NCBI RefSeq assembly: GCF_014652395.1 | Contig: NZ_BMYS01000007.1 | Span: 59,266 to 123,265 of the forward strand | Length of the DNA stretch: 64,000 nt | Direction: 5' to 3' | Origin: Advenella faeciporci | GTDB lineage: Bacteria; Pseudomonadota; Gammaproteobacteria; Burkholderiales; Burkholderiaceae_B | Part shown: one piece after another, positions 26,841 to 36,657 of the stretch | Numbering within the stretch: position 1 is the stretch's first letter | Layout of the letters: every line of letters begins with the position of its first letter | Notes under the pieces: model-generated | What the model saw: the letters and a program-made list of their open reading frames with translations, nothing else | Databases searched by the model: none | What the model was told of the DNA's origin: nothing | Made by a program: the position numbers and the translations under genes

Positions 26841-27878
26841 ATGAAATTCAGTGCCCTGGTAAAGGCATTTTCATTGTTTTTTGCAGCCATGGCCTGTTTG
26901 TCTGTTACCAGTGCCCAGGCCAATAATTATAAATCGGAATACAAGCTGTCCATTGTCGTGAATGCGACATCACCCTGGGAGCAGGGGGCTCAAATCTGGT
27001 CGGATCTGGTCAGGGAAAGAACCGAAGGCCGGATTAATATCAAGATCTATCGCGGTGCCTCACTGGTTCAGGGAGAGCAAACCCGTGAATTTACCGCCAT
27101 TCGCCAGGGGGTGATTGATATGGCCGTAGGTTCAACCATTAACTGGTCACCGCAAATCCGTCAGCTGAATATTTTTTCCATGCCATTTCTGCTGCCCGAT
27201 GATGCGGCACTGGATGCGCTGGTGCAGGGCGAGGTGGGCAAGCAGTTGTTCGCGCTGATTGATAAAGCCGGTGTGGTGCCACTGGCCTGGGGTGAAAACG
27301 GCTTTCGCCAAATCAGTAATGCCAGACAGGCCATCCAATTGCCAGAAGACATGAAAGGGCTGAAGCTGCGTGTGGTGGGGGCACCGCTGTATATGGATAT
27401 ATTGACTGCATTGGGTGCCAGCCCAGTGCCCATGAGCTGGGCCGAGGCACAACCTGCGCTGGCCAATGGGACGGTAGAAGGGCAGGAAAACCCCCTGTCC
27501 ATTTACCTGGGTTCCAGGCTTTATGACGCAGGTCAAAAATACCTGACACTGTGGAATTATATGAATGATCCGCTGGTGTTTGTGGTGAATAAAAACATTT
27601 GGAACAGCTGGACTGAACAGGACAGGGAAATTGTCCGACAGGCCGCACTGGATGCCGCCACGCAGGAAATTGCCATTGCCCGTAAAGGGGTTGCACCTGA
27701 AGATGATTCAGTGTTAAAGGAAATTGCCAGTCATGGTGTAGAGATAATCCGCCTGACACCCGAACAGCATAATGCCTTCGTCAAGGCAACCCGACCCGTT
27801 TTTGATAAATGGAAAGAACGGATCGGCCCAGAGCTGGTTGAGCAGGCCCTGCAGGATATTGAAAACCGCAAGAAGTAA
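26841..27878 (+). CDS. dctP: TRAP transporter periplasmic binding protein, DctP family, orphan
   Basis: 345 residues. A signal peptide (FFAAMACLSVTSAQA) is followed by the DctP fold; LKLRVVGAPLYMDILTALGASPVPMSWAE near 170-198 holds the conserved Arg that binds a carboxylate, and NGTVEGQENPLS follows. TRAP binding proteins feed small- and large-subunit membrane proteins (DctQ, DctM), but neither gene is adjacent. It lies between putP and putA, so a role in uptake of proline-related or dicarboxylic compounds is possible but unproven. Confidence 0.88.
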   Translation: MKFSALVKAFSLFFAAMACLSVTSAQANNYKSEYKLSIVVNATSPWEQGAQIWSDLVRERTEGRINIKIYRGASLVQGEQTREFTAIRQGVIDMAVGSTINWSPQIRQLNIFSMPFLLPDDAALDALVQGEVGKQLFALIDKAGVVPLAWGENGFRQISNARQAIQLPEDMKGLKLRVVGAPLYMDILTALGASPVPMSWAEAQPALANGTVEGQENPLSIYLGSRLYDAGQKYLTLWNYMNDPLVFVVNKNIWNSWTEQDREIVRQAALDAATQEIAIARKGVAPEDDSVLKEIASHGVEIIRLTPEQHNAFVKATRPVFDKWKERIGPELVEQALQDIENRKK

Positions 27879-27925
27879 TTGACTGGCTTCTCATTCAATT
27901 TCAGCAGGGCCTTTTTGTTTATTTA

Positions 27926-30900
27926 TTACCCGATGGTCATCAGGCTGGCATTGCCGCCTGCCGCTGCGGTATTGGTGCTGATGCTTTGCTCATGCACCAG
28001 GCCCAGCCAGGGGTATTGTTTGCCCTGAATGATTTCTTCCGGGCTTAATCCATAGGCAATCATAATGGGGCCCTTGCGCTGGCTCAGGCGCAGGTTCAGG
28101 TTGCGCAGGTCGTCGCTGTCCCCTTCAAACAAAACGGCATCAAAGGCGGCGTCGTCAAGCTGGCTATCGGAAATCAGGCTGGCCTGTTCACGCAGGCCTG
28201 CCTCTGCCTTGTCAAGCCATTGGCGGGTATCGGGGGAGTCAATAAACAGTGCACGGTTGCCGGTGGCGCCAATCTGGTGCAGCTGGGTGGTAAAGCCCTG
28301 TTCGCTTTGTGCAAACGCCAGCACCGTTCCGCGGGGTACCAGGCGGTACACGTTTGCTTCCCCGGTGGGGCCGGGCAGTGAGAGCGTCAGGCTCTCGGGC
28401 TGGCCCGGATTGAAGGGGGCGGGCAGCTGGTCGTTACCCTGGGACAGCAGGCGGAACAAATACAGGGGGCCGCCCGCTTTGGGTCCGGTACCCGACAGAC
28501 CCTGGCCGCCAAAGGGTTGTACGCCTACCACCGCTCCTACAATATTGCGGTTGACATAAATGTTGCCGGCATGAATGCGGTTGGACAGGTGGGTAATGGT
28601 TTCATCAATCCGGGAATGAATGCCAAAGGTCAGGCCATAACCGGTATGGTTGATGGCATCGACCAGGGTATCCAGATTCTGCCGCTGGTAACGAACCACG
28701 TGCAGGACAGGTCCAAACACCTCACGCTCCAGCTCTGCTATATCATTGATTTCAATCAGGGCAGGCGCAACGAAGGTGCCAAACTCGGTGTTCTTGTCCA
28801 GGGAAATCTGTTCAACCCGGTGGCCGGCCTGACGCATTTTTTCAATATGGCGTTCAATAACCGTTTTGGCTTCCTGGTCAATCACGGGGCCCACATCGGC
28901 AGACAGCAGGTCGGGCCGGCTAACCGAGAGTTCTTTCATGGCACCCTTGAGCATGGTCAGGATATGGTCGGCGGCGTCTTCCTGCAGGCATAAAATACGC
29001 AGGGCCGAACAACGCTGGCCGGCCGAATCAAAGGCCGAATTCAGGACATCAAACACCACCTGTTCGGGCAGTGCCGATGAATCGACAATGAGTGCGTTCT
29101 GGCCACCGGTTTCAGCAATCAGGGGAATGGCGTGGCCATGTGGGTCAAGCCTGCCCGAGAGTTTTCCGGCCAGGATGCGGGCCACTTCGGTAGAACCGGT
29201 AAACATCACACCACGGATGGCTTCGTGTGAAACCAGCTGGTCACCCACGGTTTCACCCTGGCCAGGCATGAGTTGCACGGCTTCACGTGGAATACCGGCG
29301 GCATGCAAAATGGCCACTGCCTGGGCGGCTATCAGGGGGGTCTGTTCGGCAGGTTTGGCCAATACCGTATTGCCGGCTGCCAGGGCTGCGCTGACCTGGC
29401 CGGTGAAAATGGCCAGCGGGAAGTTCCAGGGGCTGATGCAAACCACCGGCCCTAACGGGCGATGGACGTCTTCCTTGAAGTGCAGTTCAATCTGTTCGGC
29501 GTAATAACGCAAAAAGTCTACCGCCTCACGGACTTCGGCAATCGCATTGGGCAGTGATTTGCCGGCTTCACGGATAATCAGGCCCAGCATCACCTGCATA
29601 TTGTTTTCCATGAGCTGGGCAGCGGTGCGCAGGCAGTGTGCGCGTTCCTTAATGGGGGTTGCCTGCCAGATGGGTGCCATATTCACCGATGCCTCAACGG
29701 CCTGGCGGACGTCATCCTCGCTCGCCTCGATCACCTTGCCTACTTCATCACGATGATCGGCAGGGTTCAGGCAGGCAATGGCGCGCCCGTCATTCCAGGC
29801 TTCTTCGGGCAGAAGGGTGGGCGCAGCCCGCCAGGCCTGGGTGGCACTGTTCAGCAAGGCGGCAGACAGGGATCCAAGGCGGTGTTCGTTGCTTAAATCA
29901 ATGCCTGCTGAATTCTGGCGTTTGCTGTCAAGGCCGTGTTTGCTGGAGTGATAAATGTCCAGCGGCAGGGGGATTTTCTCATGCGGGGCACCCAGTGGCG
30001 TGATGCGGGTAACGGTTTCCAGCGGATTTTCCACCAGCGCGTTGATATCAATGCTTTCGTCGGCAATCTGGTTTACAAAAGACGTGTTGGCACCGTTTTC
30101 CAGCAGGCGGCGTACCAGGTAGGCCAGCAGGGTTTCGTGGGTGCCAACGGGGGCATAGACGCGGCAGGGACGATTCAGCTTTTTGGGCCCAACCACTTCT
30201 TCATAAAGCGGCTCTCCCATGCCATGCAGGCACTGGAACTCGTACTGGCCGGGGTAATAGTTTTTGCCGGCCAGATGATAAATGGCAGACAGGGTTTGGG
30301 CATTATGGGTGGCAAATTGCGGGAAGACGGCGTCGGGTGCGTCAAGCAGTTTGCGGGCGCAGGCCAGATAGGCCACATCGGTATAGGACTTGCGGGTATA
30401 TACCGGATAGCCTTCCAGACCTTCCACCTGGGCCCGCTTGATTTCGCTGTCCCAGTAAGCGCCCTTGACCAGGCGTATCATCAGGCGGTGATGGGTGCGC
30501 CGGCCAAGGTCAATCACATAATCAATCACATACGGCGCCCGCTTCTGGTAGGCCTGGATCACAAAGCCAATGCCGTTCCAGCCGTCAAATTCGCTGTTGT
30601 GGCAAAGGGCTTCCAGCAGGTCCAGCGACAGCTCCAGGCGGTCGGCTTCCTCTGCATCAATGTTAAGGCCAATGTCATAGGACTTGGCCAGTTTGGTTAA
30701 GGCGACCAGGCGCGGCAGCAGCTCGGTCATGACCCGTTCGCGCTGGGCACGGGAATAACGCGGATGCAGGGCGGACAGCTTGATGGAAATGCCCGGTCCT
30801 TCGTAAATGCCACGGCCTTGTGAGGCCTTGCCAATGGCGTGAATGGCCTGTTCGTAGGAGTCATAGTAGCGTTGGGCATCCGCCATGGTGGTGGCGGCCT

Positions 30901-31750
30901 CGCCCAGCATGTCATAGCTGTAACGGAAACCCCGGGCTTCAAATTTACGGCTGTTGGCCAGTGCGGCGGAAATGGTTTGTCCGGAAACGAACTGTTCACC
31001 CATCATGCGCATGGCCATGTTTACACCCTGGCGAATCAGGGGTTCGCCACCCTTGCCGATTAAGCGGGTAAGCGCCGAGGAAAGGTTTTGTTCGCTATTG
31101 ACCGCCACCAGCTTGCCCGTTAGCATCAGACCCCAGGTGGCGGCATTGACAAACACCGAAGAAGAACCACCCATATGCGATTTCCAGTCACCACGACTTA
31201 ATTTGTCCCGAATCAGGGCGTCACGGGTGGCTTTGTCGGGGATGCGTAACAGGGCTTCGGCCAGACACATCAGGGCAACCCCTTCCTGGCTGGACAGGGC
31301 AAACTCCTGAATCAGGCCTTCAACGCCACCTGAAGGGCTTTTGTTTTTAAGGGCTTTCACCAGCGACAGGGCCATTTCCCGGGTTTGTTCGGGCTGGGCA
31401 ATATGTGCCTGCTCCAGCAATATGGGCAGGCATTCGGTTTCGGGACGACGGTAGGCCGAGGTAATGGCCGCACGCAAGACGGACTGGGGCTGGATATCCT
31501 GGCCGAATTCATAAAACGGAGGATTAACCGCATCATTGTCAGGGATTTCAAGATCGCCTTCACCAGGCTGGAGTATCAAATGAGCCAGTTCTTCGGGGGT
31601 GTGCCCCCGTTCGATCTGGTCCAGATAGGCCAGCAGGGCCTGCTTGTGGAGCCAGTGCGGGGTGCAGTTGAGTTTGCTGGCATTGTGCTGCAAACGTTCT
31701 TTCAGGGTGGAATCAACCTTGATTCCCAGGGTAGTGTTATTGTTGGCCAT
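27926..31750 (-). CDS. putA: Bifunctional proline dehydrogenase / L-glutamate gamma-semialdehyde dehydrogenase
   Basis: 1274 residues, slightly shorter than E. coli PutA (1320). Residues about 5-48 form a ribbon-helix-helix DNA-binding domain (TTLGIKVDSTLKERL). Proline dehydrogenase occupies about 180-530 (YEGPGISIKLSALHPRY; MIRLVKGAYWDSEIK). The aldehyde dehydrogenase domain, about 600-1080, has nucleophile Cys in SAGQRCSALR. A C-terminal domain follows. It converts proline to glutamate using FAD and NAD. As in enterobacteria the RHH domain should let it repress the put genes when proline is scarce; the inverted repeats upstream are the natural candidate sites. Confidence 0.97.
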   Translation of the reverse strand: MANNNTTLGIKVDSTLKERLQHNASKLNCTPHWLHKQALLAYLDQIERGHTPEELAHLILQPGEGDLEIPDNDAVNPPFYEFGQDIQPQSVLRAAITSAYRRPETECLPILLEQAHIAQPEQTREMALSLVKALKNKSPSGGVEGLIQEFALSSQEGVALMCLAEALLRIPDKATRDALIRDKLSRGDWKSHMGGSSSVFVNAATWGLMLTGKLVAVNSEQNLSSALTRLIGKGGEPLIRQGVNMAMRMMGEQFVSGQTISAALANSRKFEARGFRYSYDMLGEAATTMADAQRYYDSYEQAIHAIGKASQGRGIYEGPGISIKLSALHPRYSRAQRERVMTELLPRLVALTKLAKSYDIGLNIDAEEADRLELSLDLLEALCHNSEFDGWNGIGFVIQAYQKRAPYVIDYVIDLGRRTHHRLMIRLVKGAYWDSEIKRAQVEGLEGYPVYTRKSYTDVAYLACARKLLDAPDAVFPQFATHNAQTLSAIYHLAGKNYYPGQYEFQCLHGMGEPLYEEVVGPKKLNRPCRVYAPVGTHETLLAYLVRRLLENGANTSFVNQIADESIDINALVENPLETVTRITPLGAPHEKIPLPLDIYHSSKHGLDSKRQNSAGIDLSNEHRLGSLSAALLNSATQAWRAAPTLLPEEAWNDGRAIACLNPADHRDEVGKVIEASEDDVRQAVEASVNMAPIWQATPIKERAHCLRTAAQLMENNMQVMLGLIIREAGKSLPNAIAEVREAVDFLRYYAEQIELHFKEDVHRPLGPVVCISPWNFPLAIFTGQVSAALAAGNTVLAKPAEQTPLIAAQAVAILHAAGIPREAVQLMPGQGETVGDQLVSHEAIRGVMFTGSTEVARILAGKLSGRLDPHGHAIPLIAETGGQNALIVDSSALPEQVVFDVLNSAFDSAGQRCSALRILCLQEDAADHILTMLKGAMKELSVSRPDLLSADVGPVIDQEAKTVIERHIEKMRQAGHRVEQISLDKNTEFGTFVAPALIEINDIAELEREVFGPVLHVVRYQRQNLDTLVDAINHTGYGLTFGIHSRIDETITHLSNRIHAGNIYVNRNIVGAVVGVQPFGGQGLSGTGPKAGGPLYLFRLLSQGNDQLPAPFNPGQPESLTLSLPGPTGEANVYRLVPRGTVLAFAQSEQGFTTQLHQIGATGNRALFIDSPDTRQWLDKAEAGLREQASLISDSQLDDAAFDAVLFEGDSDDLRNLNLRLSQRKGPIMIAYGLSPEEIIQGKQYPWLGLVHEQSISTNTAAAGGNASLMTIG

Positions 31751-31817
31751 TTTTTTCTGCCGTCATGGGTTGTTCATGACAGCATAGGTTATAGATTTTT
31801 ACGGCCGTGCAATATTA

Positions 31818-31848
31818 GGGTTAACCATTAAATCAAAAAGGTTAACCC
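31818..31848. promoter_or_regulatory. Put operator 2 upstream of putA
   Basis: GGGTTAACCATT (31818-31829) and AAAGGTTAACCC (31837-31848) form an inverted repeat matching 11 of 12 positions with a 7-nt spacer; core centres are 21 bp apart. It begins 68 nt upstream of the putA start and has the same sequence as the putP operator. Confidence 0.7.
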
Positions 31849-31864
31849 AATGAAAGTAAATTAT

Positions 31865-32791
31865 TTATATAGAGGTAGCGCTACCCAGCAGGGCGCCGGC
31901 AATCAGGAAGATTCCGGTCCAGATATTGGCGCGAAACAGGGCAAAGCTTTTATCCCGGCGGTTAATGTCGAAGGTGTACAGTTGCCAGAAAAAATGCAGC
32001 ACAATAATAGCCATGAAGACGCCGTAACCCCAGCCCATACCCATGTCAAGGCCCGCCCAGATCCACAGGAGGGAGGTTGCCGCATAAAATCCGCTTAGCC
32101 AGATCAGGCCTTTTTCACCAAATTTCAGGGCGGTTGAACGCAGTCCGAGTTTGATATCGTCTTGCATGTCGGCATAGGCATAAATGGTGTCATAGCCAAT
32201 TTGCCACATTACGGCACCCAGCCACATGGCAATGGCTGCGGCGGGAACGGTGTTTTGCGTGTCTGACCAGGCCATTAACATGCCCCAGTTAAAGGCAACA
32301 CCCAACACGGCCTGTGGCCAGTAGGTAAACCTTTTGCAAAGCGGATAAATAAACACAATGGGTACCAGCAAGACGGCCAGCCAGCGGCTGTAACTGTTAA
32401 TGAAAAACAGCAGGCTGGCCGCCAGGGCCAATTGGGCGAACAGGAATACATACGCCTGTTTAAGGGTGATCTGGCCGCTGGTTAAGGGGCGGTAACGGGT
32501 GCGGGCCACGTGTTTGTCAAAATCGCGATCGCAAATATCATTAATGGTGCAACCCGCACTGCGCATGAGCAGGGCGCCCAGGCAAAAAATAAACAGGCGC
32601 CAGAAATCAGGCAGGCCGTTGGCTGCCTGGATAAGGGCGGCGATGCAAGGCAGCAGGGTAAGCCAGGTGCCAATGGGGCGATCCAGTCGGCAGATGCGGG
32701 CATACGGCCCCCAAGAGGCGGGCAGGTACCGCTTGACCCAGTCGTTATGGTGAATATCGCTTAAATCGGGTTGTTGGGTGTTAACAGTCAT
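31865..32791 (-). CDS. ubiA: 4-hydroxybenzoate polyprenyltransferase
   Basis: 308 residues from ATG 32791; the open frame reaches 32950 but the extra N-terminus has no family character. Both aspartate-rich motifs of UbiA are seen: NDICDRDFDKHVARTRYRPL near 83-102 and DMQDDIKLGLRS near 205. Eight or nine membrane spans are expected. It joins the polyprenyl tail to 4-hydroxybenzoate in ubiquinone synthesis at the inner membrane. ubiC is not adjacent. Confidence 0.94.
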   Translation of the reverse strand: MTVNTQQPDLSDIHHNDWVKRYLPASWGPYARICRLDRPIGTWLTLLPCIAALIQAANGLPDFWRLFIFCLGALLMRSAGCTINDICDRDFDKHVARTRYRPLTSGQITLKQAYVFLFAQLALAASLLFFINSYSRWLAVLLVPIVFIYPLCKRFTYWPQAVLGVAFNWGMLMAWSDTQNTVPAAAIAMWLGAVMWQIGYDTIYAYADMQDDIKLGLRSTALKFGEKGLIWLSGFYAATSLLWIWAGLDMGMGWGYGVFMAIIVLHFFWQLYTFDINRRDKSFALFRANIWTGIFLIAGALLGSATSI

Positions 32792-33044
32792 TAATTTTGC
32801 GCATTGGTTCAGGTGAAAGTAGCCGCATTTTAACGTGTTTATAAGGTTCGCGGCAAAACCGGGGCGGTTGCGGTCAGTCGGCGAATAAATTGCAAAAGTA
32901 TGTTGCGCAACCGCGCCAGGGTGGTTTGACAGCGTTTGTTTCATATACAATCATTTCCTTTGGTAACAGATCGGGCACTTCAATCGCTGTTTTTTTTGGC
33001 TGCCTTCTGTTTGATTGGTCACCTTGTTTTCAGGTTCATTTCGT

Positions 33045-34361
33045 ATGCCCGGTTATATAGAGACACTTGCAACGGTTTTGTTTGCAATCGCCATTATTCA
33101 TACTTTTTCGGTTTCTTATTTTGCAAAGCTGGCTCACAGGAATGGCCCGCACGCGGGCATGTGGCATCTGCTGTCTGAAGTGGAAGGCGTGTTTGGTGTC
33201 TGGGCAGCCATTCTTATTGTTGTGATGGCACTGGCCAGTGGCATGAATAACGCGGTTGAATACATGGACAGCCGCAATTTTACCGAACCCCTGTTTGTGT
33301 TTGCCATCATGGTGGTGGCGGCCAGCCGTCCGATTCTTCAATTGGTGAGTGATGTGGTTCGCTTTATTGCCAGGGTGGCGCCAGTACAAACCGAAGTGGC
33401 CACGTTTTTCATTACCCTGTCGCTGGTGCCATTGGCTGGCTCTTTCATTACCGAACCGGCTGCCATGACCCTGGCTGCACTTATGTTAAAGGAAGGTTTT
33501 TTTACCCGTAGCGGCAATGTGCGCTTCAAATACCTGGCCCTGGGTGTTTTGTTCGTGAATGTCTCTATTGGCGGCGTGCTAACCGCCTACGCTGCGCCAC
33601 CGGTACTGATGGTGGCGCAAACCTTTGGCTGGGATAGCCTGTACATGGCCACACATTTTGGCTGGAAGGCGGCTGTTGCCGTGATTGCCAATGCTTTTAT
33701 CATTACCATGATTTGCCACAAAGACATCAAGTCCCGTGCGGTCGGTACGGGGCGCGGCATCAATGCTCCCAAAAACCAAAATGCTGAAAAGGCACGCCCT
33801 CCAGTACCCTTTAGCGTGATTCTGGTACATTTGCTTTTTCTGGTCGGGATTGTTTTGTTTGCCCACCATGTAGCCATTTTCCTGGGTCTGCTAATGCTTT
33901 TCATTGGTTATTGCGAAGCCTATAAGCACCATCAAGACCGGCTCATGATTCGTGAAGGCTTAATGGTTGGTTTCTTTCTGGCGGGTCTGGTCATTCTGGG
34001 CGGATTGCAGCAATGGTGGCTGCAAGACCTGCTGGGTGGCATGTCACCCACCGTGCTGTATTGGGGTGCCATGGCCTTAACGGCTGTGACCGATAATGCC
34101 GCCCTGACCTATCTGGGCTCTTTGGTGGAAGGCACCAACGAAATCTGGCGCTATATGCTGGTGGCGGGTGCGGTCACCGGGGGCGGCTTGACCGTGATTG
34201 CCAATGCGCCTAACCCGGCCGGGTTTTCCATCCTGCGCGGCTGCTTCCCCCACGGTTCGATTTCACCAAAATGGCTGCTGGTGTCAGCATTGTTGCCAAC
34301 ACTGATGGCGGCCATCATGTTTTTATTGCCTGTACAGATTCTTGGAAGTACAGGCTTGTAA
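33045..34361 (+). CDS. Putative Na+/H+ antiporter-like membrane protein
   Basis: About 438 residues with ten or more membrane spans; ATG 33045 chosen over an in-frame 33015 because family members begin near the first span (MPGYIETLATVLFAIAI). Conserved-looking stretches are FITEPAAMTLAALML near 150 and VTDNAALTYLGSLVEG near 365, which resemble the charged and helix-break motifs of ArsB/NhaD-like ion transporters and the 'putative Na+/H+ antiporter' family. Function is family-based. It is alone between ubiA (divergent) and the FmdB-type gene. Confidence 0.78.
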   Translation: MPGYIETLATVLFAIAIIHTFSVSYFAKLAHRNGPHAGMWHLLSEVEGVFGVWAAILIVVMALASGMNNAVEYMDSRNFTEPLFVFAIMVVAASRPILQLVSDVVRFIARVAPVQTEVATFFITLSLVPLAGSFITEPAAMTLAALMLKEGFFTRSGNVRFKYLALGVLFVNVSIGGVLTAYAAPPVLMVAQTFGWDSLYMATHFGWKAAVAVIANAFIITMICHKDIKSRAVGTGRGINAPKNQNAEKARPPVPFSVILVHLLFLVGIVLFAHHVAIFLGLLMLFIGYCEAYKHHQDRLMIREGLMVGFFLAGLVILGGLQQWWLQDLLGGMSPTVLYWGAMALTAVTDNAALTYLGSLVEGTNEIWRYMLVAGAVTGGGLTVIANAPNPAGFSILRGCFPHGSISPKWLLVSALLPTLMAAIMFLLPVQILGSTGL

Positions 34362-34450
34362 AAACACGTTAAAATAAACGGTTTTATTGGATATTACATT
34401 GGGCAAGGTGTATTTGGCCTGCCCATGTATCTTTTTTTGTGAGTTAAGCT

Positions 34451-34732
34451 GTGCCAATTTATGCATATAAATGCAGCGCTTGCGGTCATGAGCAGGATGT
34501 GCTGCAAAAAATGTCTGATGAACCCCTTACCGTTTGTCCTGAATGCAATCAGGAAACCTACGCCAAACAGGTTACCGCAGCAGGTTTTCAATTAAAAGGA
34601 ACGGGGTGGTATGTGACCGATTTCCGTGGCGGCAGCGCTTCTTCCGGCGATGCCTCAGCCAGTGCCGGCTCATCGTCCACGTCAGCGGGCAGTACCGCTT
34701 CCACATCAGGAAGCAGCAGTACTTCAGCTTGA
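34451..34732 (+). CDS. FmdB-family zinc ribbon protein
   Basis: 93 residues with a GTG start. The N-terminal half is a zinc ribbon: YKCSACGHEQD and VCPECNQE give two CxxC pairs, the FmdB/CxxC_CXXC_SSSS pattern. The second half is a low-complexity Ser/Ala/Gly/Thr tail. In this order the gene usually stands just before aspS, as here. Members are thought to be small regulators, but the function is not established. Confidence 0.85.
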   Translation: MPIYAYKCSACGHEQDVLQKMSDEPLTVCPECNQETYAKQVTAAGFQLKGTGWYVTDFRGGSASSGDASASAGSSSTSAGSTASTSGSSSTSA

Positions 34733-34751
34733 TTTTTAACTAGAATATCAC

Positions 34752-34773
34752 CGGCATTGCTGGCGCAATGCCG
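34752..34773 (+). terminator. Hairpin between the FmdB-type gene and aspS
   Basis: CGGCATTGC (34752-34760), 4-nt loop, GCAATGCCG (34765-34773): a perfect 9-bp stem, then ATTGTTT. It is a weak terminator or a processing site; it begins 20 nt after the upstream stop codon and 33 nt before aspS. Confidence 0.55.
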
Positions 34774-34805
34774 ATTGTTTACAGATTTTTCGGAGCATTT
34801 CAATT

Positions 34806-36596
34806 ATGCGTACCTGCTATACCGGTCAGGTTTGTCTTGATCACCTGGATCAAACCGTTACATTATTTGGTTGGGTGCATCGTCGTCGCGATCATGGTGG
34901 CGTTATTTTTATCGACTTGCGCGATCGTGAAGGGCTTGCCCAAATCGTTTTTGATCCCGACAATGAAGCCGCATTTGAAATTGCCGAAAGCATTCGCAAT
35001 GAATACTGTATCCGTATTACCGGTCTGGTGCGCAACCGTCCCGAAGGCACGATCAACCCCGAGCTGAAGTCCGGCGAGGTTGAAATCCTGTGCCGTGAAG
35101 TTGAAGTCCTGAACGCCTCGGTAACCCCGCCGTTCCAGCTTGATGACGACAACCTGTCAGAAACCACCCGCCTTACCCATCGTGTGCTTGACCTGCGTCG
35201 TCCGCAAATGCAGCGCAACCTCATGTTGCGTTACCGCGTTTCCATTGAGGTGCGCAAGTACCTGGACAACCTGGGTTTTATCGATATTGAAACCCCCATG
35301 CTGACCAAGAGCACGCCAGAAGGTGCCCGCGATTACCTGGTACCTTCCCGTGTTCATGATGGCCAGTTCTTTGCGCTGCCACAGTCTCCGCAGCTGTTCA
35401 AGCAAATGTTAATGGTATCCGGCTTCGACCGTTATTACCAAATCACCAAATGCTTCCGCGACGAAGACTTGCGCGCCGACCGCCAGCCCGAATTCACCCA
35501 GATCGACTGCGAAACCTCGTTCCTGAACGAAGAGCAGATCCGTGAAATTTTTGAAGGCATGCTGCGTCATATCTTCAAGGTTGTGCAAGGTGTGGATCTT
35601 GACGCCACTTTCCCGATCATGTCCTGGGATGAAGCCATGAGCCGCTTTGGTTCAGACAAGCCCGACATGCGCGTGAAACTTGAGTTCACTGAATTGACCG
35701 ATGTCATGAAAGACGTTGATTTCAAAGTCTTCTCGGGTGCTGCCAACCAGGCAGGTGGCCGTGTGGTTGCCCTGCGCGTACCCAACGGTGCGGCCCTGTC
35801 ACGCAAGGAAATCGACGACTACACCCAATTCGTGGCTATTTACGGTGCCAAGGGCCTGGCCTGGATCAAGGTCAATGAAGTGGCCAAGGGCCGTGATGGC
35901 CTGCAGTCACCCATTGTGAAAAACATTCACGATGCGGCCCTGGCAGAAATCATCAAACGTACCGGTGCCCAGGATGGCGATATCCTGTTCTTTGGTGCCG
36001 ACAAGGCCAAAGTGGTTAACGACGCGATTGGTGCCCTGCGCGTCAAGCTGGGCCATAGCGATTTTGCCAAAGAACACGGTCTGTTTGAAAAAACCTGGAA
36101 ACCCCTGTGGATTGTTGACTTCCCGATGTTTGAATACGACGAGGAAGAAGAGCGTTATACCGCTGCACATCATCCCTTTACCAGTCCCAAAGACGGTCAT
36201 GAAGACTACCTCGAGACCGATCCTTCCAAAGCCTATGCCAAGGCCTATGACCTGGTGCTTAATGGCTGGGAAGTGGGCGGCGGCTCTGTTCGTATTCACC
36301 GTGAAGAAGTCCAGAGCAAGGTATTCCGTGCCCTGAAAATCAACGCTGAAGAAGCCCGTGCAAAATTTGGCTTCCTGCTGGATGCGCTGCAGTACGGCGC
36401 TCCTCCGCACGGTGGCCTGGCATTCGGCCTGGATCGCCTGGTCACATTAATGGCCGGCGCCGATTCTATCCGTGACGTGATTGCCTTCCCGAAAACCCAG
36501 CGTGCACAATGCCTGCTAACCCAGGCGCCTTCTGCCGTAGACGAGAAACAATTGCGTGAGCTGCATATCCGCCTGCGCAATATTGAAGTGAAATAA
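34806..36596 (+). CDS. aspS: Aspartyl-tRNA synthetase (probably non-discriminating)
   Basis: 596 residues, the bacterial AspRS length. It has an N-terminal OB-fold ([14 protein letters not shown] near 22-35), class II motifs ([18 protein letters not shown] near 217-234 and [24 protein letters not shown] near the end) and the GAD insertion between them. His30 and Gly81 (in RPEG) occupy the positions which in Pseudomonas aeruginosa AspRS make the enzyme charge both tRNA-Asp and tRNA-Asn; strict enzymes have Leu and Lys there. If so, the cell uses GatCAB to make Asn-tRNA. Confidence 0.97.
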   Translation: MRTCYTGQVCLDHLDQTVTLFGWVHRRRDHGGVIFIDLRDREGLAQIVFDPDNEAAFEIAESIRNEYCIRITGLVRNRPEGTINPELKSGEVEILCREVEVLNASVTPPFQLDDDNLSETTRLTHRVLDLRRPQMQRNLMLRYRVSIEVRKYLDNLGFIDIETPMLTKSTPEGARDYLVPSRVHDGQFFALPQSPQLFKQMLMVSGFDRYYQITKCFRDEDLRADRQPEFTQIDCETSFLNEEQIREIFEGMLRHIFKVVQGVDLDATFPIMSWDEAMSRFGSDKPDMRVKLEFTELTDVMKDVDFKVFSGAANQAGGRVVALRVPNGAALSRKEIDDYTQFVAIYGAKGLAWIKVNEVAKGRDGLQSPIVKNIHDAALAEIIKRTGAQDGDILFFGADKAKVVNDAIGALRVKLGHSDFAKEHGLFEKTWKPLWIVDFPMFEYDEEEERYTAAHHPFTSPKDGHEDYLETDPSKAYAKAYDLVLNGWEVGGGSVRIHREEVQSKVFRALKINAEEARAKFGFLLDALQYGAPPHGGLAFGLDRLVTLMAGADSIRDVIAFPKTQRAQCLLTQAPSAVDEKQLRELHIRLRNIEVK

Positions 36597-36629
36597 GCAT
36601 ACCACCCCGTACTCGTACTCGTCGTACTC

Positions 36630-36653
36630 GTTCCCACGCTCCTGCGTGGGAAT
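36630..36653. repeat. REP-like palindrome
   Basis: GTTCCCACGC, loop TCCT, GCGTGGGAAT: a clean 9-bp stem. The same core recurs at 45865, 45925, 59983-60030, 61914, 62119 and 63861. Confidence 0.75.
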
Positions 36654-36657
36654 GCAG

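Noticed and set aside
29936..30700. 254-codon ORF opposite putA
   Set aside because: Shadow of the proline dehydrogenase domain of putA, which is complete; no start signal.
34835..34851. FNR-like TTGAT...ATCAA inside aspS
   Set aside because: Spacing is 7 nt rather than 4 and it lies within the coding region.
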